Positions 8,994-17,629 of a stretch of 49,681 bases of DNA are shown one piece after another; within the stretch, counting starts at the first letter, position 1; every line of letters starts with the position of its first letter. Under the pieces are notes generated by a model that saw only the letters and a list, made by a program, of their open reading frames with translations, searched no databases and had not been told where the DNA came from. The translations under genes and the position numbers were made by a program. Origin of the DNA: Methanobacteriota archaeon (lineage in GTDB: Archaea; Thermoplasmatota; Thermoplasmata; RBG-16-68-12; JAJISG01); contig JAUVFR010000008.1 in assembly GCA_030594205.1 (NCBI GenBank), forward strand, positions 1 through 49,681, read 5' to 3'.

Positions 8994-10259
8994 TCAGACG
9001 ATGGGCCTGTCGAACTCAGACCGGCCGAGAGGCTTGGTGGCGTCCAGACCCATCTTGGCGGTGGTGTCCCCCGCGCTGGGATCGATGGAGCTGCCCTTCG
9101 CTCCCTTGATGACGAGGAGATCCCTGTCTGCCTGGAACCGGGTGGCCAGGGCCCACTCTACATCCCGGTCGTCGTAGATGTCGATGTCTTCGTCCACGAT
9201 GACGACCTGCTTCATGGAGGTGTGTCCGCTGAGGGCGGCCAGGATCGCGTTCTTCCCGTCCCTTTCGTGTTGTTTCCGGATGGCGACGACCCCGTGGAGC
9301 CAGGAGCTCCCCCCCTCCGTGAGCCGAACGCCGGCCACGTGAGGGACCACCCGCGTAACCGCTTCGCGAATCAAAGGCTCCCGAGGCATGCCCATGAGCT
9401 GATGATGCTCCTGCCCCCCCGACAGGATGAGATGGTAGACCGCGTCGGGCCGACGGTAGAGGCGGGTGACCCGGATTACGGGCTCCTGCCGCACCCGGTC
9501 GTAGGTGCCCGTGCCGTCCACGAAAGGCCCTTCCTCGTGCGTCTCGCCGGTGATGCGCGCCTCTAGGACGTATTCGCAGTCCGCGGGGACCGTCACGCCG
9601 TTGGGGAGCCTGACCGCCTCTAGCTTCTTGCCCGTCGTGCCGCGCGTCAAAGAAGCCGCAATGTGGAGCTCGTCGGAGTCGTACTCGAGGGATGTCGCCC
9701 CGGCGAGAAGGACGGGGAGGGGCGCGCCAATGAAGATGGCAATGGGGATCTCCTCTCCCTGATCCAGGGCGGCCTCCATCATGGTGCGGAGGTGCCGCGG
9801 GACCAGCCGCGCGACCAATCGGTCGCGGTCGAGGACGAGCATCCGGTGGTAGGAGAGGTTCCTCTTCCCCTCCCACTCGGCGGCCACGATAGCGGAGGTG
9901 AGGTAACGACCCGGTTCGTCCGGGTACCAACGGGGGGCGGGGAGGTCCTCGTGGAGGTCGAAATCTGGGATCTCCCCCTCAAGGAACCCCGCGTCCTTCG
10001 TCATCTCTTCGGAAATCGGGTGGTGAATGGCGTCGAGAAGGGCGAAGGGGAGTTTCTCCCGAGAAACGCCCAGCGACTCGCAAATGCGGGCGCGAGACGC
10101 CCAGAGATTGCCTACGGCGGGACGCCCACCCAAGTCGGTGAAGTAGACCACCCGTTCCTCGTCTTGCCTCAGAATGCTCGTGACGGCGAGGTCAAGTTCG
10201 ACGGGTTCTTCGACCGTGTGCAACGAGGAGAACCGCGCCAGGTCTTCGGCCAGCGGCAA
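8994..10259 (-). CDS. UbiD-family prenyl-FMN-dependent decarboxylase
   Basis: A 421-residue member of the UbiD family, which uses prenylated FMN for reversible non-oxidative decarboxylation. Family marks include the EGPFVDGTGTYD segment (equivalent of the acidic active-site loop), the Arg-containing SYHRMLVLDRDRL strand, and the C-terminal GHTSMKQVVIVDEDIDIYD block. At about 420 residues it matches the compact archaeal subgroup, in which one characterised member is the anhydromevalonate phosphate decarboxylase of the modified mevalonate pathway. That specific role is inference; other UbiD substrates are possible, and no flavin prenyltransferase (UbiX) or mevalonate gene lies in the window. 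The gene stands alone, ending 184 bases before the protease start. Confidence 0.88.
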   Translation of the reverse strand: MPLAEDLARFSSLHTVEEPVELDLAVTSILRQDEERVVYFTDLGGRPAVGNLWASRARICESLGVSREKLPFALLDAIHHPISEEMTKDAGFLEGEIPDFDLHEDLPAPRWYPDEPGRYLTSAIVAAEWEGKRNLSYHRMLVLDRDRLVARLVPRHLRTMMEAALDQGEEIPIAIFIGAPLPVLLAGATSLEYDSDELHIAASLTRGTTGKKLEAVRLPNGVTVPADCEYVLEARITGETHEEGPFVDGTGTYDRVRQEPVIRVTRLYRRPDAVYHLILSGGQEHHQLMGMPREPLIREAVTRVVPHVAGVRLTEGGSSWLHGVVAIRKQHERDGKNAILAALSGHTSMKQVVIVDEDIDIYDDRDVEWALATRFQADRDLLVIKGAKGSSIDPSAGDTTAKMGLDATKPLGRSEFDRPIV

Positions 10260-10297
10260 GGGAACCGGCCGCCGTAGGGGCGTGGTTGCCTTTACCC

Positions 10298-10858
10298 TTA
10301 CGCAACCGGGCTCCGCTCAAGCGTGCCGGCGGGGAAATGGATCGTCAGGGCGCTCTCCTCGACGGACAGCTGTGGAGAGATGTTCGGGATCGATTCGAGA
10401 ACCTGCTCGATCCCTCGAGAAAGGAGGAGAGAGAACTTCGGGCCGAGGTCGTGGTGAAGCGAGATGGTATTCCCGTCCGCGCCCTCCTGCATCTCGTAAT
10501 CCGCCAACCGCCCGTAGCGCATTTGGACTGAGAAATACCGGAGATACGTCTCGAGATTTACCCGCTTAAACCAGAGGAGCGCCATCTCCCTTGTCTTCGC
10601 GGGACCAAACTGCTCTGCGATCTCGATGAGCCTTTCCTCGTCGACGGCATCGATTAGGGTGCGGAATCCGTCCCGGGGGATGGCCACGAAGCCGAATCGA
10701 TCGGCGTAGCGATCCCACTCCGCATATTTGGTCAGAATCGAGGAGATCAGCGCGTTCACCGTTACCCCCGAACCCTTCGCATCCTGCCGGATCAGGTCAT
10801 CCATCTCCCTGGTGATTCGGATGCTCCGAACCACGGACTTTAGCGTTCGCGTGCTCAC
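10298..10858 (-). CDS. Ribbon-helix-helix transcriptional regulator with unknown C-terminal domain
   Basis: About 186 residues. The N-terminus (VRSIRITREMDDLIRQDAKG, then VTVNALISSIL) has the basic beta strand and two helices of CopG/Arc-type ribbon-helix-helix DNA-binding domains. The remaining ~120 residues form an alpha/beta domain with the segment SLHHDLGPKFSLLLSRGIEQ, probably a sensor or dimerisation domain; I do not recognise its ligand. The longest frame starts with GTG at 10870, but a TATA-like CTTATGTA at 10881-10888 sits 26 nt upstream of a second GTG at 10858, which I prefer as a leaderless start. It is divergent from gltX with about 150 bases between, so it may control itself or gltX (inference). 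Confidence 0.8.
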   Translation of the reverse strand: MSTRTLKSVVRSIRITREMDDLIRQDAKGSGVTVNALISSILTKYAEWDRYADRFGFVAIPRDGFRTLIDAVDEERLIEIAEQFGPAKTREMALLWFKRVNLETYLRYFSVQMRYGRLADYEMQEGADGNTISLHHDLGPKFSLLLSRGIEQVLESIPNISPQLSVEESALTIHFPAGTLERSPVA

Positions 10859-10880
10859 GGGCCCCGCCACTACAATGCAT

Positions 10881-10888
10881 TACATAAG
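10881..10888 (-). promoter_or_regulatory. TATA box of the RHH regulator gene
   Basis: Minus-strand CTTATGTA within the divergent promoter region shared with gltX, 26 nt from the GTG at 10858. Confidence 0.5.
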
Positions 10889-10983
10889 GGTTCCGTGGTA
10901 ACCTTCTACACTCTGCGCCAAGACCCCGGCATGGAGGGGAGGGCCTCACTTGGCCAGAAGGATCCGCCTTCCTGTGAAACGGA

Positions 10984-10992
10984 GTTAAATAG
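10984..10992 (+). promoter_or_regulatory. TATA box of gltX
   Basis: GTTAAATAG centred about 20-24 nt upstream of the gltX ATG at 11008; no Shine-Dalgarno sequence is seen, consistent with a leaderless message. Confidence 0.6.
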
Positions 10993-11007
10993 CCAGGCCC
11001 CGCATCA

Positions 11008-12672
11008 ATGCTCGTGGTCCGCGAGCTGGCCCGCAAGTTCGCCCTCCAGAATGCCCTCTCGCACGGAGGCCCTGCCCAGACCAAGGCCGTAATGGGCAAG
11101 GTCCTGGCGGCGGATCCCGACCTACGAAGCAGGGTGAATGAGGTGGCGGAGACGATCTCCTCGGTCGTGGAGGAGGTCAATGCCCTCGACCCCGAGGAGC
11201 AGCGGAGGCTCTTGCGGGACCTGGCCCCGGAGCTCTTGGAGCGGCAACACGAGACCCGCCGGACGGGCCTCCCTGACCTGGACGACGTATCGGACGGCGT
11301 CGTGATGCGGCTGGCGCCCTACCCCTCGGGCCCCCTCCACATCGGAAATGCCCGGATGGTCCTCCTGAACGACGAGTACACGAAGCGGTACGGGGGGCGG
11401 CTCCTCTTGGTGCATGACGACACCATCGGGTCGGAAGAGAAGCTCCCCTTGGCCGACGCGTACGGACAGGTGGAGGAGGGCCTGCATTGGCTCGGTGTGG
11501 AGGTCCATGAGGTGCTCTACAAGTCGGACCGGCTCCCCCTCTTCTACGATTGGGGACGCCGCCTTCTGGAGGTAGGCGGGGCCTATGTGTGCCTCTGCCC
11601 CTTCCAGGAGCTGCGAGCCAACCGGGTGGCAGGACGGGCCTGCGAACACCGGGCGTCGGAGACGGAGGAGAACCTCCGACGTTGGGAGGAGATGCTGGGG
11701 GGCGAGCTCGCCCCGGGTCAGGCGGTGGTCCGGCTCAAAACGGACATGCGACACCCGAACCCCGCGTTCCGAGACCGTGTCCTCTTTCGAATCAGCGATC
11801 GCTCCCACCCCAGGGTGGGGACCCGGTACCGGGTCTGGCCCCTTCTGGAGTTCTCATGGGCAGTGGACGACCACCTCCTTGGCGTCACGCACGTCCTCCG
11901 GGGGAAGGACCTCCTGATGGAGGACGAAATGGAGCGGGCGATCTGGGACTACTTCGAGGTGGACGGCCCCGCCTTCGTCCACTTCGGGCTGCTTCGCCTG
12001 AAGGAGGTCGCCCTGAGCAAGAGTCACCAGCGTCGACTGATCGAGGCGGGAGAACTGGCCGGGGTGGATGACCCCCGGACCTGGAGTCTGCAGAGCCTCC
12101 GGCGGCGGGGAATTCAGCCCGAGGCCCTGCGGGATTTCATCAAAGGCTTCGGGTTGAGCCTGACCGACATCGAGGTCCCCGCCGAGACGTTGTACACGGA
12201 GAACCGCCGCATCATCGACCCCCTCGCGAATCGCTACTTCCTCGTCCCCGACCCCGTGGCGGTTCGCATCTCGGGGTTGCCGGATCGAAGGGAGGCCCAC
12301 CCCCGTCTCCACCCCGACTTTCCGGAGCGAGGGACCCGCACCCTCCCTGGCGCCGAGGAGGTTTCCCTCGCGAGGCAAGACCTTGAGGCACACGAGGGCG
12401 AGGAAATCCGCCTCAAAGACTGGTGCAACGTGCGCCTCGTGGACGGCGCGAAATTCCTGTCCTGGCGGGTCCGGGACATCCCCAAAGTGCAATGGCTCCC
12501 GCGGGGCCTCCCCGCCACCGTCCTCATGCCTGACGCCTCGGAGGTGGAGGGCCTGGCCGAAGAGGCCGTGGGGGATCTCCCGGAGGGCACGATGCTGCAG
12601 TTCGAGCGATTTGGCTTCGTCCGTCTCGAGGATTCGGGCCCCCCCGTCGTGGCCATCTACGCCCATCGCTGA
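11008..12672 (+). CDS. gltX: Glutamyl-tRNA synthetase, archaeal type
   Basis: A 554-residue class I synthetase that charges tRNA with glutamate. The archaeal/eukaryotic form is recognised by its N-terminal helical region (residues 1-95), then APYPSGPLHIGN with the HIGH-type motif at 111-114, and the KMSKS equivalent ALSKS. The C-terminal half is an all-beta anticodon-binding domain, as in GlnRS and archaeal GluRS, not the bacterial helical type. In most archaea this enzyme is non-discriminating and also makes Glu-tRNA(Gln) for an amidotransferase; whether that holds here cannot be read from the gene. Only 47 bases separate it from the aminotransferase that follows. Confidence 0.97.
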   Translation: MLVVRELARKFALQNALSHGGPAQTKAVMGKVLAADPDLRSRVNEVAETISSVVEEVNALDPEEQRRLLRDLAPELLERQHETRRTGLPDLDDVSDGVVMRLAPYPSGPLHIGNARMVLLNDEYTKRYGGRLLLVHDDTIGSEEKLPLADAYGQVEEGLHWLGVEVHEVLYKSDRLPLFYDWGRRLLEVGGAYVCLCPFQELRANRVAGRACEHRASETEENLRRWEEMLGGELAPGQAVVRLKTDMRHPNPAFRDRVLFRISDRSHPRVGTRYRVWPLLEFSWAVDDHLLGVTHVLRGKDLLMEDEMERAIWDYFEVDGPAFVHFGLLRLKEVALSKSHQRRLIEAGELAGVDDPRTWSLQSLRRRGIQPEALRDFIKGFGLSLTDIEVPAETLYTENRRIIDPLANRYFLVPDPVAVRISGLPDRREAHPRLHPDFPERGTRTLPGAEEVSLARQDLEAHEGEEIRLKDWCNVRLVDGAKFLSWRVRDIPKVQWLPRGLPATVLMPDASEVEGLAEEAVGDLPEGTMLQFERFGFVRLEDSGPPVVAIYAHR

Positions 12673-12687
12673 GCCCCTGAGGGACAG

Positions 12688-12695
12688 GTTTTAAC
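12688..12695 (+). promoter_or_regulatory. TATA box of the aminotransferase gene
   Basis: GTTTTAAC centred about 28 nt before the ATG at 12720, within the 47-base gap after gltX. Confidence 0.6.
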
Positions 12696-12719
12696 CCGAG
12701 ATGGCCTAGGGAGGCCACC

Positions 12720-13868
12720 ATGGTCGCGGAGAGGATGAAACTGGTCAAGGGGTCTCCCACGGTGGGCCTCGCCGGCCGGGTGGCCGAGCTCCGGGCGCAA
12801 GGGGAAGACGTGATCTCCCTGGCCGCCGGCGAGCCGGACTTTCCCACCCCCGCTCACATCGTGCAGGCTGCCAAGGAAGCCCTCGATCAAGGCTTCACGA
12901 AGTACACCCCCTCCCCGGGCATCCCCGAGCTCCGGGAGGCCATCGCGGAACAGAGCGTGAGTCGGAACGGCATCCCGGCTCGAGCGGAGAACGTCCTTGT
13001 CAGTCCGACAAAGCATGCCCTCTTCGCTAGCATGATGGCTTTCGCGGGTCCCGGAGACGAGGTCCTGGTCTCGGATCCGGGATGGGTGTCCTACCTTCCG
13101 ATGGTCCACCTTGCCGGAGCCACGCCCGTGCCTGTCCCCACGCCGGAGGCAGGGGGATTCGCCTTGACGCCCGAGGCCGTGGCCGAGCGTATCACCCCCC
13201 GGACCCGTCTCCTCGTGGTCAACACACCCAACAACCCCACCGGCGCGGTGTACGGTCTCGCCGCGCTGCGGGGCCTCGCCGATCTGGCCGAGGACCACGA
13301 CTTTCTCATCCTGACGGACGAGATCTACGAGCGAATCGTCTACGAAGGCCAGCACCACGCCGTCGCCTCCTTCCCGGGGGCCTTCGAGAGGACCATAACC
13401 GTCAACGGGTTCTCCAAGACCTACTCCATGACGGGGTGGCGCCTGGGCTGGGCCGTGGCCCCTGTGGACTTGCTGAAGCCCATTAACACGGTACAGCAAC
13501 ACTCCGTCACCTGCGCCACTTCCTTCGCGCAGAAGGGCGGTGTGGCGGCCATCCGCGGTCCCCAGGAACCACTGGAGGCCATGGTCGGCGAGTTCGCGCG
13601 GCGAAAGGACCTCGTCGTGGAAGGGCTGAACGCGATTCCGGGCCTCCAGTGCGCGGAGCCCCCCGGTACCTTCTACGCATGGGCCCGGTATGATGAGGAC
13701 CTGGACTCGGTCGCCATGGCCGAAAGGATCTTGGAGAAGGTCCGGGTGGCCGTTATCCCCGGCGTGGCGTTCGGGAAGGAGGGCGAGGGTCGGATCCGAC
13801 TCTCTTTCGCCACTTCCACCGAGGACCTGAAACGGGCCCTCGCCCGACTTCGTGAGGTCCTAGGGTAG
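12720..13868 (+). CDS. Class I/II PLP-dependent aminotransferase (aspartate aminotransferase-like)
   Basis: A 382-residue fold-type I aminotransferase. It shows AAGEPDFPTPAHI near the N-terminus, YTPSPGIPELREAIAE, the PLP-contacting NTPNNPTGAVY, LTDEIYERIVYEG, and NGFSKTYSMTGWRLGW, where K233 is the predicted Schiff-base lysine. Sequence class suggests aspartate or aromatic amino acid transamination with 2-oxoglutarate; the substrate cannot be fixed by eye. The ATG at 12720 has both a TATA box about 28 nt upstream and a weak GGGAGG a few bases ahead. The 3' end overlaps the convergent STAND regulator by nine bases. Confidence 0.93.
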   Translation: MVAERMKLVKGSPTVGLAGRVAELRAQGEDVISLAAGEPDFPTPAHIVQAAKEALDQGFTKYTPSPGIPELREAIAEQSVSRNGIPARAENVLVSPTKHALFASMMAFAGPGDEVLVSDPGWVSYLPMVHLAGATPVPVPTPEAGGFALTPEAVAERITPRTRLLVVNTPNNPTGAVYGLAALRGLADLAEDHDFLILTDEIYERIVYEGQHHAVASFPGAFERTITVNGFSKTYSMTGWRLGWAVAPVDLLKPINTVQQHSVTCATSFAQKGGVAAIRGPQEPLEAMVGEFARRKDLVVEGLNAIPGLQCAEPPGTFYAWARYDEDLDSVAMAERILEKVRVAVIPGVAFGKEGEGRIRLSFATSTEDLKRALARLREVLG

Positions 13869-16307
13869 CTCCCGGAGCAAGGCTTCCACCCGATCCTCCC
13901 CGAGCACATCGGCGGCCCGGTTCCGAAGCTCCTGGGCCCGGTCGGTCTCGCCCATCTCCCCAAGCACCGCGCTCATCTCCACCTCTCGGTTGGCCCGACT
14001 CACGGGGGCCTCCCTGCCAAGGAGCCGCAGGCTCTCCTTGTAAAGCGAGAGGGCTTTCTTCGGGTCGCCGCGCCCCTTGGCGACGAGGCCTCGGTTGGCC
14101 TGACAGGCGGAGATCATGACCGGGTCGTCCAGACCCCGCGCGACTCGTTCGGCTTCCTTGCACCGGGCCTCCGCCCGGTCGAACTCCCGCATGCGGGCCA
14201 GGAGGTCTGCGGCATTCATCAGGGCGTACGCCTGGCCACGGACCATTCCTGCGGCCTCCGCGATGCGTCGACTCTCTTCCAGCGCCTTCAAACTCGCCTC
14301 CCACTTCCCCTCCTCCTTCAAGGCGATTGCCCGGTTGTTCTGGAGGAAGGCCAGGTCCCCCTTTCGGGTCGCCAGGAAGGGCTCGGCCGCGCGGAACGCC
14401 TCGATGGCCTCTGCGGGGCGCCCGCCCTGGAGGTGGACGACCCCTCTCTCCATTCGTGCTCGCCCCCGCGAACGCCGGGCCGCGATCCGCTTGAAGATGG
14501 CCTCCGCCCGCTCCAGGTCGCCCAGGGCTAGGTCCTCCTGCCCCTCCTTCCGCCAGACGATGCCCATCCCGTAGAGGGCGAGGCCCCGTTCCCGGTGTGC
14601 GCCGTATCGGACGGCCTCCTCCTCTGCCCTCAGGAAGGCCGCCTTTGCCCCCGCCAGGTCGCCACGTTTGCTTGCGATCCGGCCCCGGACCAGGAGGAGG
14701 CCGGGTTCCTCCGCCCCGGGCTTCGCCGCCAGTCCTGCCTCGACGGCCTCCTCGGCCTCATCCCAATTCCCGAGATAGTCGAGCGCCCTTGCCCGGGCCA
14801 GGGACGCCGCGGGGTCCGATGGAAGCTCGTCCAGGACCTTTGCCAAGTCCGCCGCCTTTCCCGTATCCAGGATCTCCTCCAACCGCGATCGAACCAGATC
14901 CTTTGCGTCTGCAGCTCGTCCCCCCCGCGCCAGATGATAGACCGCTTCGATCCACTCGCGTTCCTCCTCCCAATAGGAGGCCGCCCGCCGGTGGAAGGCG
15001 CGGAGTTCTTCGCCTCCCTGCCTTCGGATCGCAGGCGCCACGAGGTCATGCACCTCATAGCCCGGCCGATTTGCCACCAGCAGTCCCTTCCGACGGAGGG
15101 TCCGAAACGTCGAGAAGCCGGCCGGGGCCAATGCGGACGGGGGGACCGGTCGTCGAAAGACGGCAGCCTGAAAGAGGGCCTCGTGGACCTCGCTGTCCAG
15201 GTCCGCAAGGACCTCGTCGAGGAGGAAGGCCTCCGTATCGGCGAGGGTCTCGGGCAGCTCCCCGGTGGCCACGAGGCGGAGCAGAAGCGGGTGCCCCATG
15301 GTCAGCTCGTAGGCGTCAGCGCCCCCCTCGTCCCGGCCTAGGGCGTGGAGGAGTTCCTCGCTCTCCTCCCGGCTCAGGCCCCCCAGTCGAATCTCGGCCA
15401 ACCGGCCCTCCAACCGGTCCTTGGTGCCAAGGAAGGTGGGCGTTTCCCGGGCTGTGAGGAGGATCTTGCCTCCGGGAACCGGGCTTTCCAGGAGCAAGCG
15501 GAGCACCCGGGAGGCTTCGGGAGAGGCGGTGACGTCGTCAAACACCAGGAGAAGGCCCGAAGCATCCGTCGACAGGAGGACGCCCACCTCCGCGAAGTCC
15601 AGCGGGTTTCCGCGCAGGTAGGAGAGCAGACGGGGCCGACCCACCCGGTGCAGGGCCGTGGCCAGGCTCGCCACGAGGGAGGCGGCGCTATCGAAGGGGA
15701 AGACCTTTACCCAGAGGCCTTCTCGATCGGCTAGGAGGGTCCGGGCGAGCGTTGTCTTGCCGATCCCGGGGAGCCCCGTGATAAGCATCAGGGGCGGACC
15801 CTCCTCCGCCCAAGCTTCGAGGACCGCTCGCTCCTTGCATCGGCCGACGAAGTTCGGCTGGGGGGGCGGGCCGACTTCGGGCGGTTCTGTCCGCAGGTCC
15901 ACTACCTCCCCACCGAGAATGGCGAGATACGTCGCGCTCAGGTGTCGCCCCTCCTTCCGGGCGAGGCGGATCAGCTCGGCCCCCGGTCCCGTGCCGGCGG
16001 TGCCGTCGGGCCCGATCCACTGCGCCACCTCGGAGTGGGCACGCTCCCGCAACGTGGCGGCGAGGCGCTCCCCCTGGAAGGTGTTGAAGTAGACCTTTCG
16101 GCGGCTCTTAGCCCCTTGGACGTGGGCGAGCCGGGACTCGAGGGAGCTCTCCTCCAGGAGCTTCTTCAGCTCGAGGGCGATGTGCGAACGACTGAGCCCG
16201 AGGGCTTGAGCAATCCCCTGTTGCGTGACGGCCTTGGGGACGTCAAACTCGTCCTGGTGCTTCGCGAAGAGCGATAGGTGGAGCATGACGCGCTGGGCGA
16301 CGGTCAA
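13860..16307 (-). CDS. HTH-STAND NTPase-TPR signal-transduction regulator
   Basis: An 815-residue multidomain protein. Residues 1-90 form a winged helix (QQGIAQALGLSRSHIALELK, with a basic wing), probably DNA binding. Residues 154-400 are a STAND/NB-ARC type ATPase with P-loop GLPGIGKTT at 178-186 and Walker B LLLVFDDV. From about 470 to the end there are repeated helical hairpins (for example ALYGMGIVWRKEGQEDLALG) typical of tetratricopeptide repeats. The plan resembles MalT/LuxR-type regulators but with the HTH at the N-terminus. Such proteins usually sense a ligand through the repeats and oligomerise with ATP; the signal here is unknown. The frame starts with TTG at 16307, with a TATA-like CGTTATGC near 16334-16342; ATG at 16286 is an alternative. 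Confidence 0.85.
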   Translation of the reverse strand: MTVAQRVMLHLSLFAKHQDEFDVPKAVTQQGIAQALGLSRSHIALELKKLLEESSLESRLAHVQGAKSRRKVYFNTFQGERLAATLRERAHSEVAQWIGPDGTAGTGPGAELIRLARKEGRHLSATYLAILGGEVVDLRTEPPEVGPPPQPNFVGRCKERAVLEAWAEEGPPLMLITGLPGIGKTTLARTLLADREGLWVKVFPFDSAASLVASLATALHRVGRPRLLSYLRGNPLDFAEVGVLLSTDASGLLLVFDDVTASPEASRVLRLLLESPVPGGKILLTARETPTFLGTKDRLEGRLAEIRLGGLSREESEELLHALGRDEGGADAYELTMGHPLLLRLVATGELPETLADTEAFLLDEVLADLDSEVHEALFQAAVFRRPVPPSALAPAGFSTFRTLRRKGLLVANRPGYEVHDLVAPAIRRQGGEELRAFHRRAASYWEEEREWIEAVYHLARGGRAADAKDLVRSRLEEILDTGKAADLAKVLDELPSDPAASLARARALDYLGNWDEAEEAVEAGLAAKPGAEEPGLLLVRGRIASKRGDLAGAKAAFLRAEEEAVRYGAHRERGLALYGMGIVWRKEGQEDLALGDLERAEAIFKRIAARRSRGRARMERGVVHLQGGRPAEAIEAFRAAEPFLATRKGDLAFLQNNRAIALKEEGKWEASLKALEESRRIAEAAGMVRGQAYALMNAADLLARMREFDRAEARCKEAERVARGLDDPVMISACQANRGLVAKGRGDPKKALSLYKESLRLLGREAPVSRANREVEMSAVLGEMGETDRAQELRNRAADVLGEDRVEALLRELP

Positions 16308-16414
16308 GTCTGCGATGCAACTCCCCCGAGCCCCGCATAACGTCTCGGGAAGTGATAAGCCTTGCCTCGGCCCCGGCTAGCGTGCCCTGGAAGCCTCCGA
16401 CCCACCCCGGCGAC

Positions 16415-16720
16415 CTAGGGCCGCCCGTGGGAGGACAGCAGCTCGCGGAAGACGTCCGGCTCCAGGCCTGCCATCTCCGCGCCCTGCTGCATGTCGACCT
16501 TCCCTGCCTCCACGTTCCGAATGGCCTTCCAACGCTTCTGCTCCGTGAGCCCGACCCGCATGATCTCCACGAGCAGTTCGCTTCGGGTCAGCTTTCCCTC
16601 CTGGATCAGACGCGAGAGGTCGAGGATGGCCTTCTCTGGTGTGGTGCCTCGCATCGCCATCAGGATACTATGCTCACTCTTGGAAGATAAAGGCTTGTCT
16701 TCGGACGGTTCGGACGCCAT
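16415..16720 (-). CDS. Small putative helix-turn-helix protein (UPF0175-like)
   Basis: A 101-residue protein six bases downstream of the epimerase gene. The C-terminal segment VEAGKVDMQQGAEMAGLEPD and the FRELLSSHG end resemble the helix-turn-helix seen in UPF0175-type small proteins, often linked with antitoxin or regulatory roles. The N-terminal half is helical and charged. No toxin partner is visible next to it, so I would call it a small DNA-binding candidate only. It is most likely translated from the glycosylase-epimerase transcript. Confidence 0.7.
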   Translation of the reverse strand: MASEPSEDKPLSSKSEHSILMAMRGTTPEKAILDLSRLIQEGKLTRSELLVEIMRVGLTEQKRWKAIRNVEAGKVDMQQGAEMAGLEPDVFRELLSSHGRP

Positions 16721-16726
16721 ACCGCT

Positions 16727-17629
16727 TCAAGGGAAGAGGCGCGGCAGCCACGTTTCCAACGGGGCGGATGGCTCGCCCACCAGGTCCTGAAACTGTTCGG
16801 CCCGCCCCACCAGGTCCCGCTGGAGGAAGAAGAGTTCGTCCCGTGTCACGGTTGGCTCCCGGCCGACCAGGGCACCGACGGAGGAGACGGCGCGCGCCAG
16901 GCCTGCCGGGATGTGTCGAAGGCGGCGCGACAGGCCCATGCCCCCCGCCAGGCGGAGGACGAACGCGTCCCAGGTGAGGCGATCGGGCCCCACCAGCTCC
17001 CAGGTGCGTCGGCCGGGAGCCTGCAAGGCGGCCCCGATGGCTCGGATGGCGTCCCCGATCCAGATGGGTTGGATCTGATTCTGCCCCTTCCCCACCACGG
17101 GGACCCGCCGGTATCGTCGAATCAGGGCCAGGATGCGCTCCGTGAAGTCTCCGCCCGGCCCCAGGACGACGGATGGGCGGAGGATGACGTACTCTCGGTC
17201 GCTCTCCCGCCACACCTTCTCCCCGACGGCCTTCGTTCGGGCATAGCGGGTAGGGTGTCGCTCGCTGGTCCCGAGCGCCCCCAGGTGGACCACCCGCGGC
17301 ACCCCGGCTCGTTCGCAAGCCTCCAGCAGATGGCGGACGCCTCCGACGTTCACCTCCTCGAAGGTGGATTCCCGTTCCCGCAGGATGCCCACCAGGTGGA
17401 TGACCGCGTCCATCCCTTCGACCGCGGCTTTCAGGCTTCCCGGGACGAGTACGTCCCCCTCCGCGAAGGTCACGGCGAGGTCCGCCAGCGGGGCGAGGTC
17501 GGAGGTCGGGCGGTGAAAACAGCGGACCGTGTGCCCCGCATCCACGAGCGTCCGGACCACATGCCGCCCCAGGAATCCGGTGGACCCTGTGACCAGGACG
17601 CGCACGAGCCGCCATCGGCTGCGGCTCAT
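16727..17629 (-). CDS. NAD(P)-dependent epimerase/dehydratase, NDUFA9-like atypical SDR
   Basis: About 300 residues with an N-terminal Rossmann fold: VRVLVTGSTGFLGRHVVRTL has the TGxxGxxG cofactor site, followed by VHLGALGTSERHPTRYARTK and the YxxxK-like YARTK. The C-terminal part resembles the NDUFA9/complex I-associated subgroup of atypical short-chain dehydrogenases, some of which act on quinone- or isoprenoid-linked substrates. The function here is not fixed. The longest frame reaches 17704, but the ATG at 17629 overlaps the TGA of the upstream glycosylase gene (ATGA), which marks translational coupling and decides the start. Confidence 0.85.
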   Translation of the reverse strand: MSRSRWRLVRVLVTGSTGFLGRHVVRTLVDAGHTVRCFHRPTSDLAPLADLAVTFAEGDVLVPGSLKAAVEGMDAVIHLVGILRERESTFEEVNVGGVRHLLEACERAGVPRVVHLGALGTSERHPTRYARTKAVGEKVWRESDREYVILRPSVVLGPGGDFTERILALIRRYRRVPVVGKGQNQIQPIWIGDAIRAIGAALQAPGRRTWELVGPDRLTWDAFVLRLAGGMGLSRRLRHIPAGLARAVSSVGALVGREPTVTRDELFFLQRDLVGRAEQFQDLVGEPSAPLETWLPRLFP

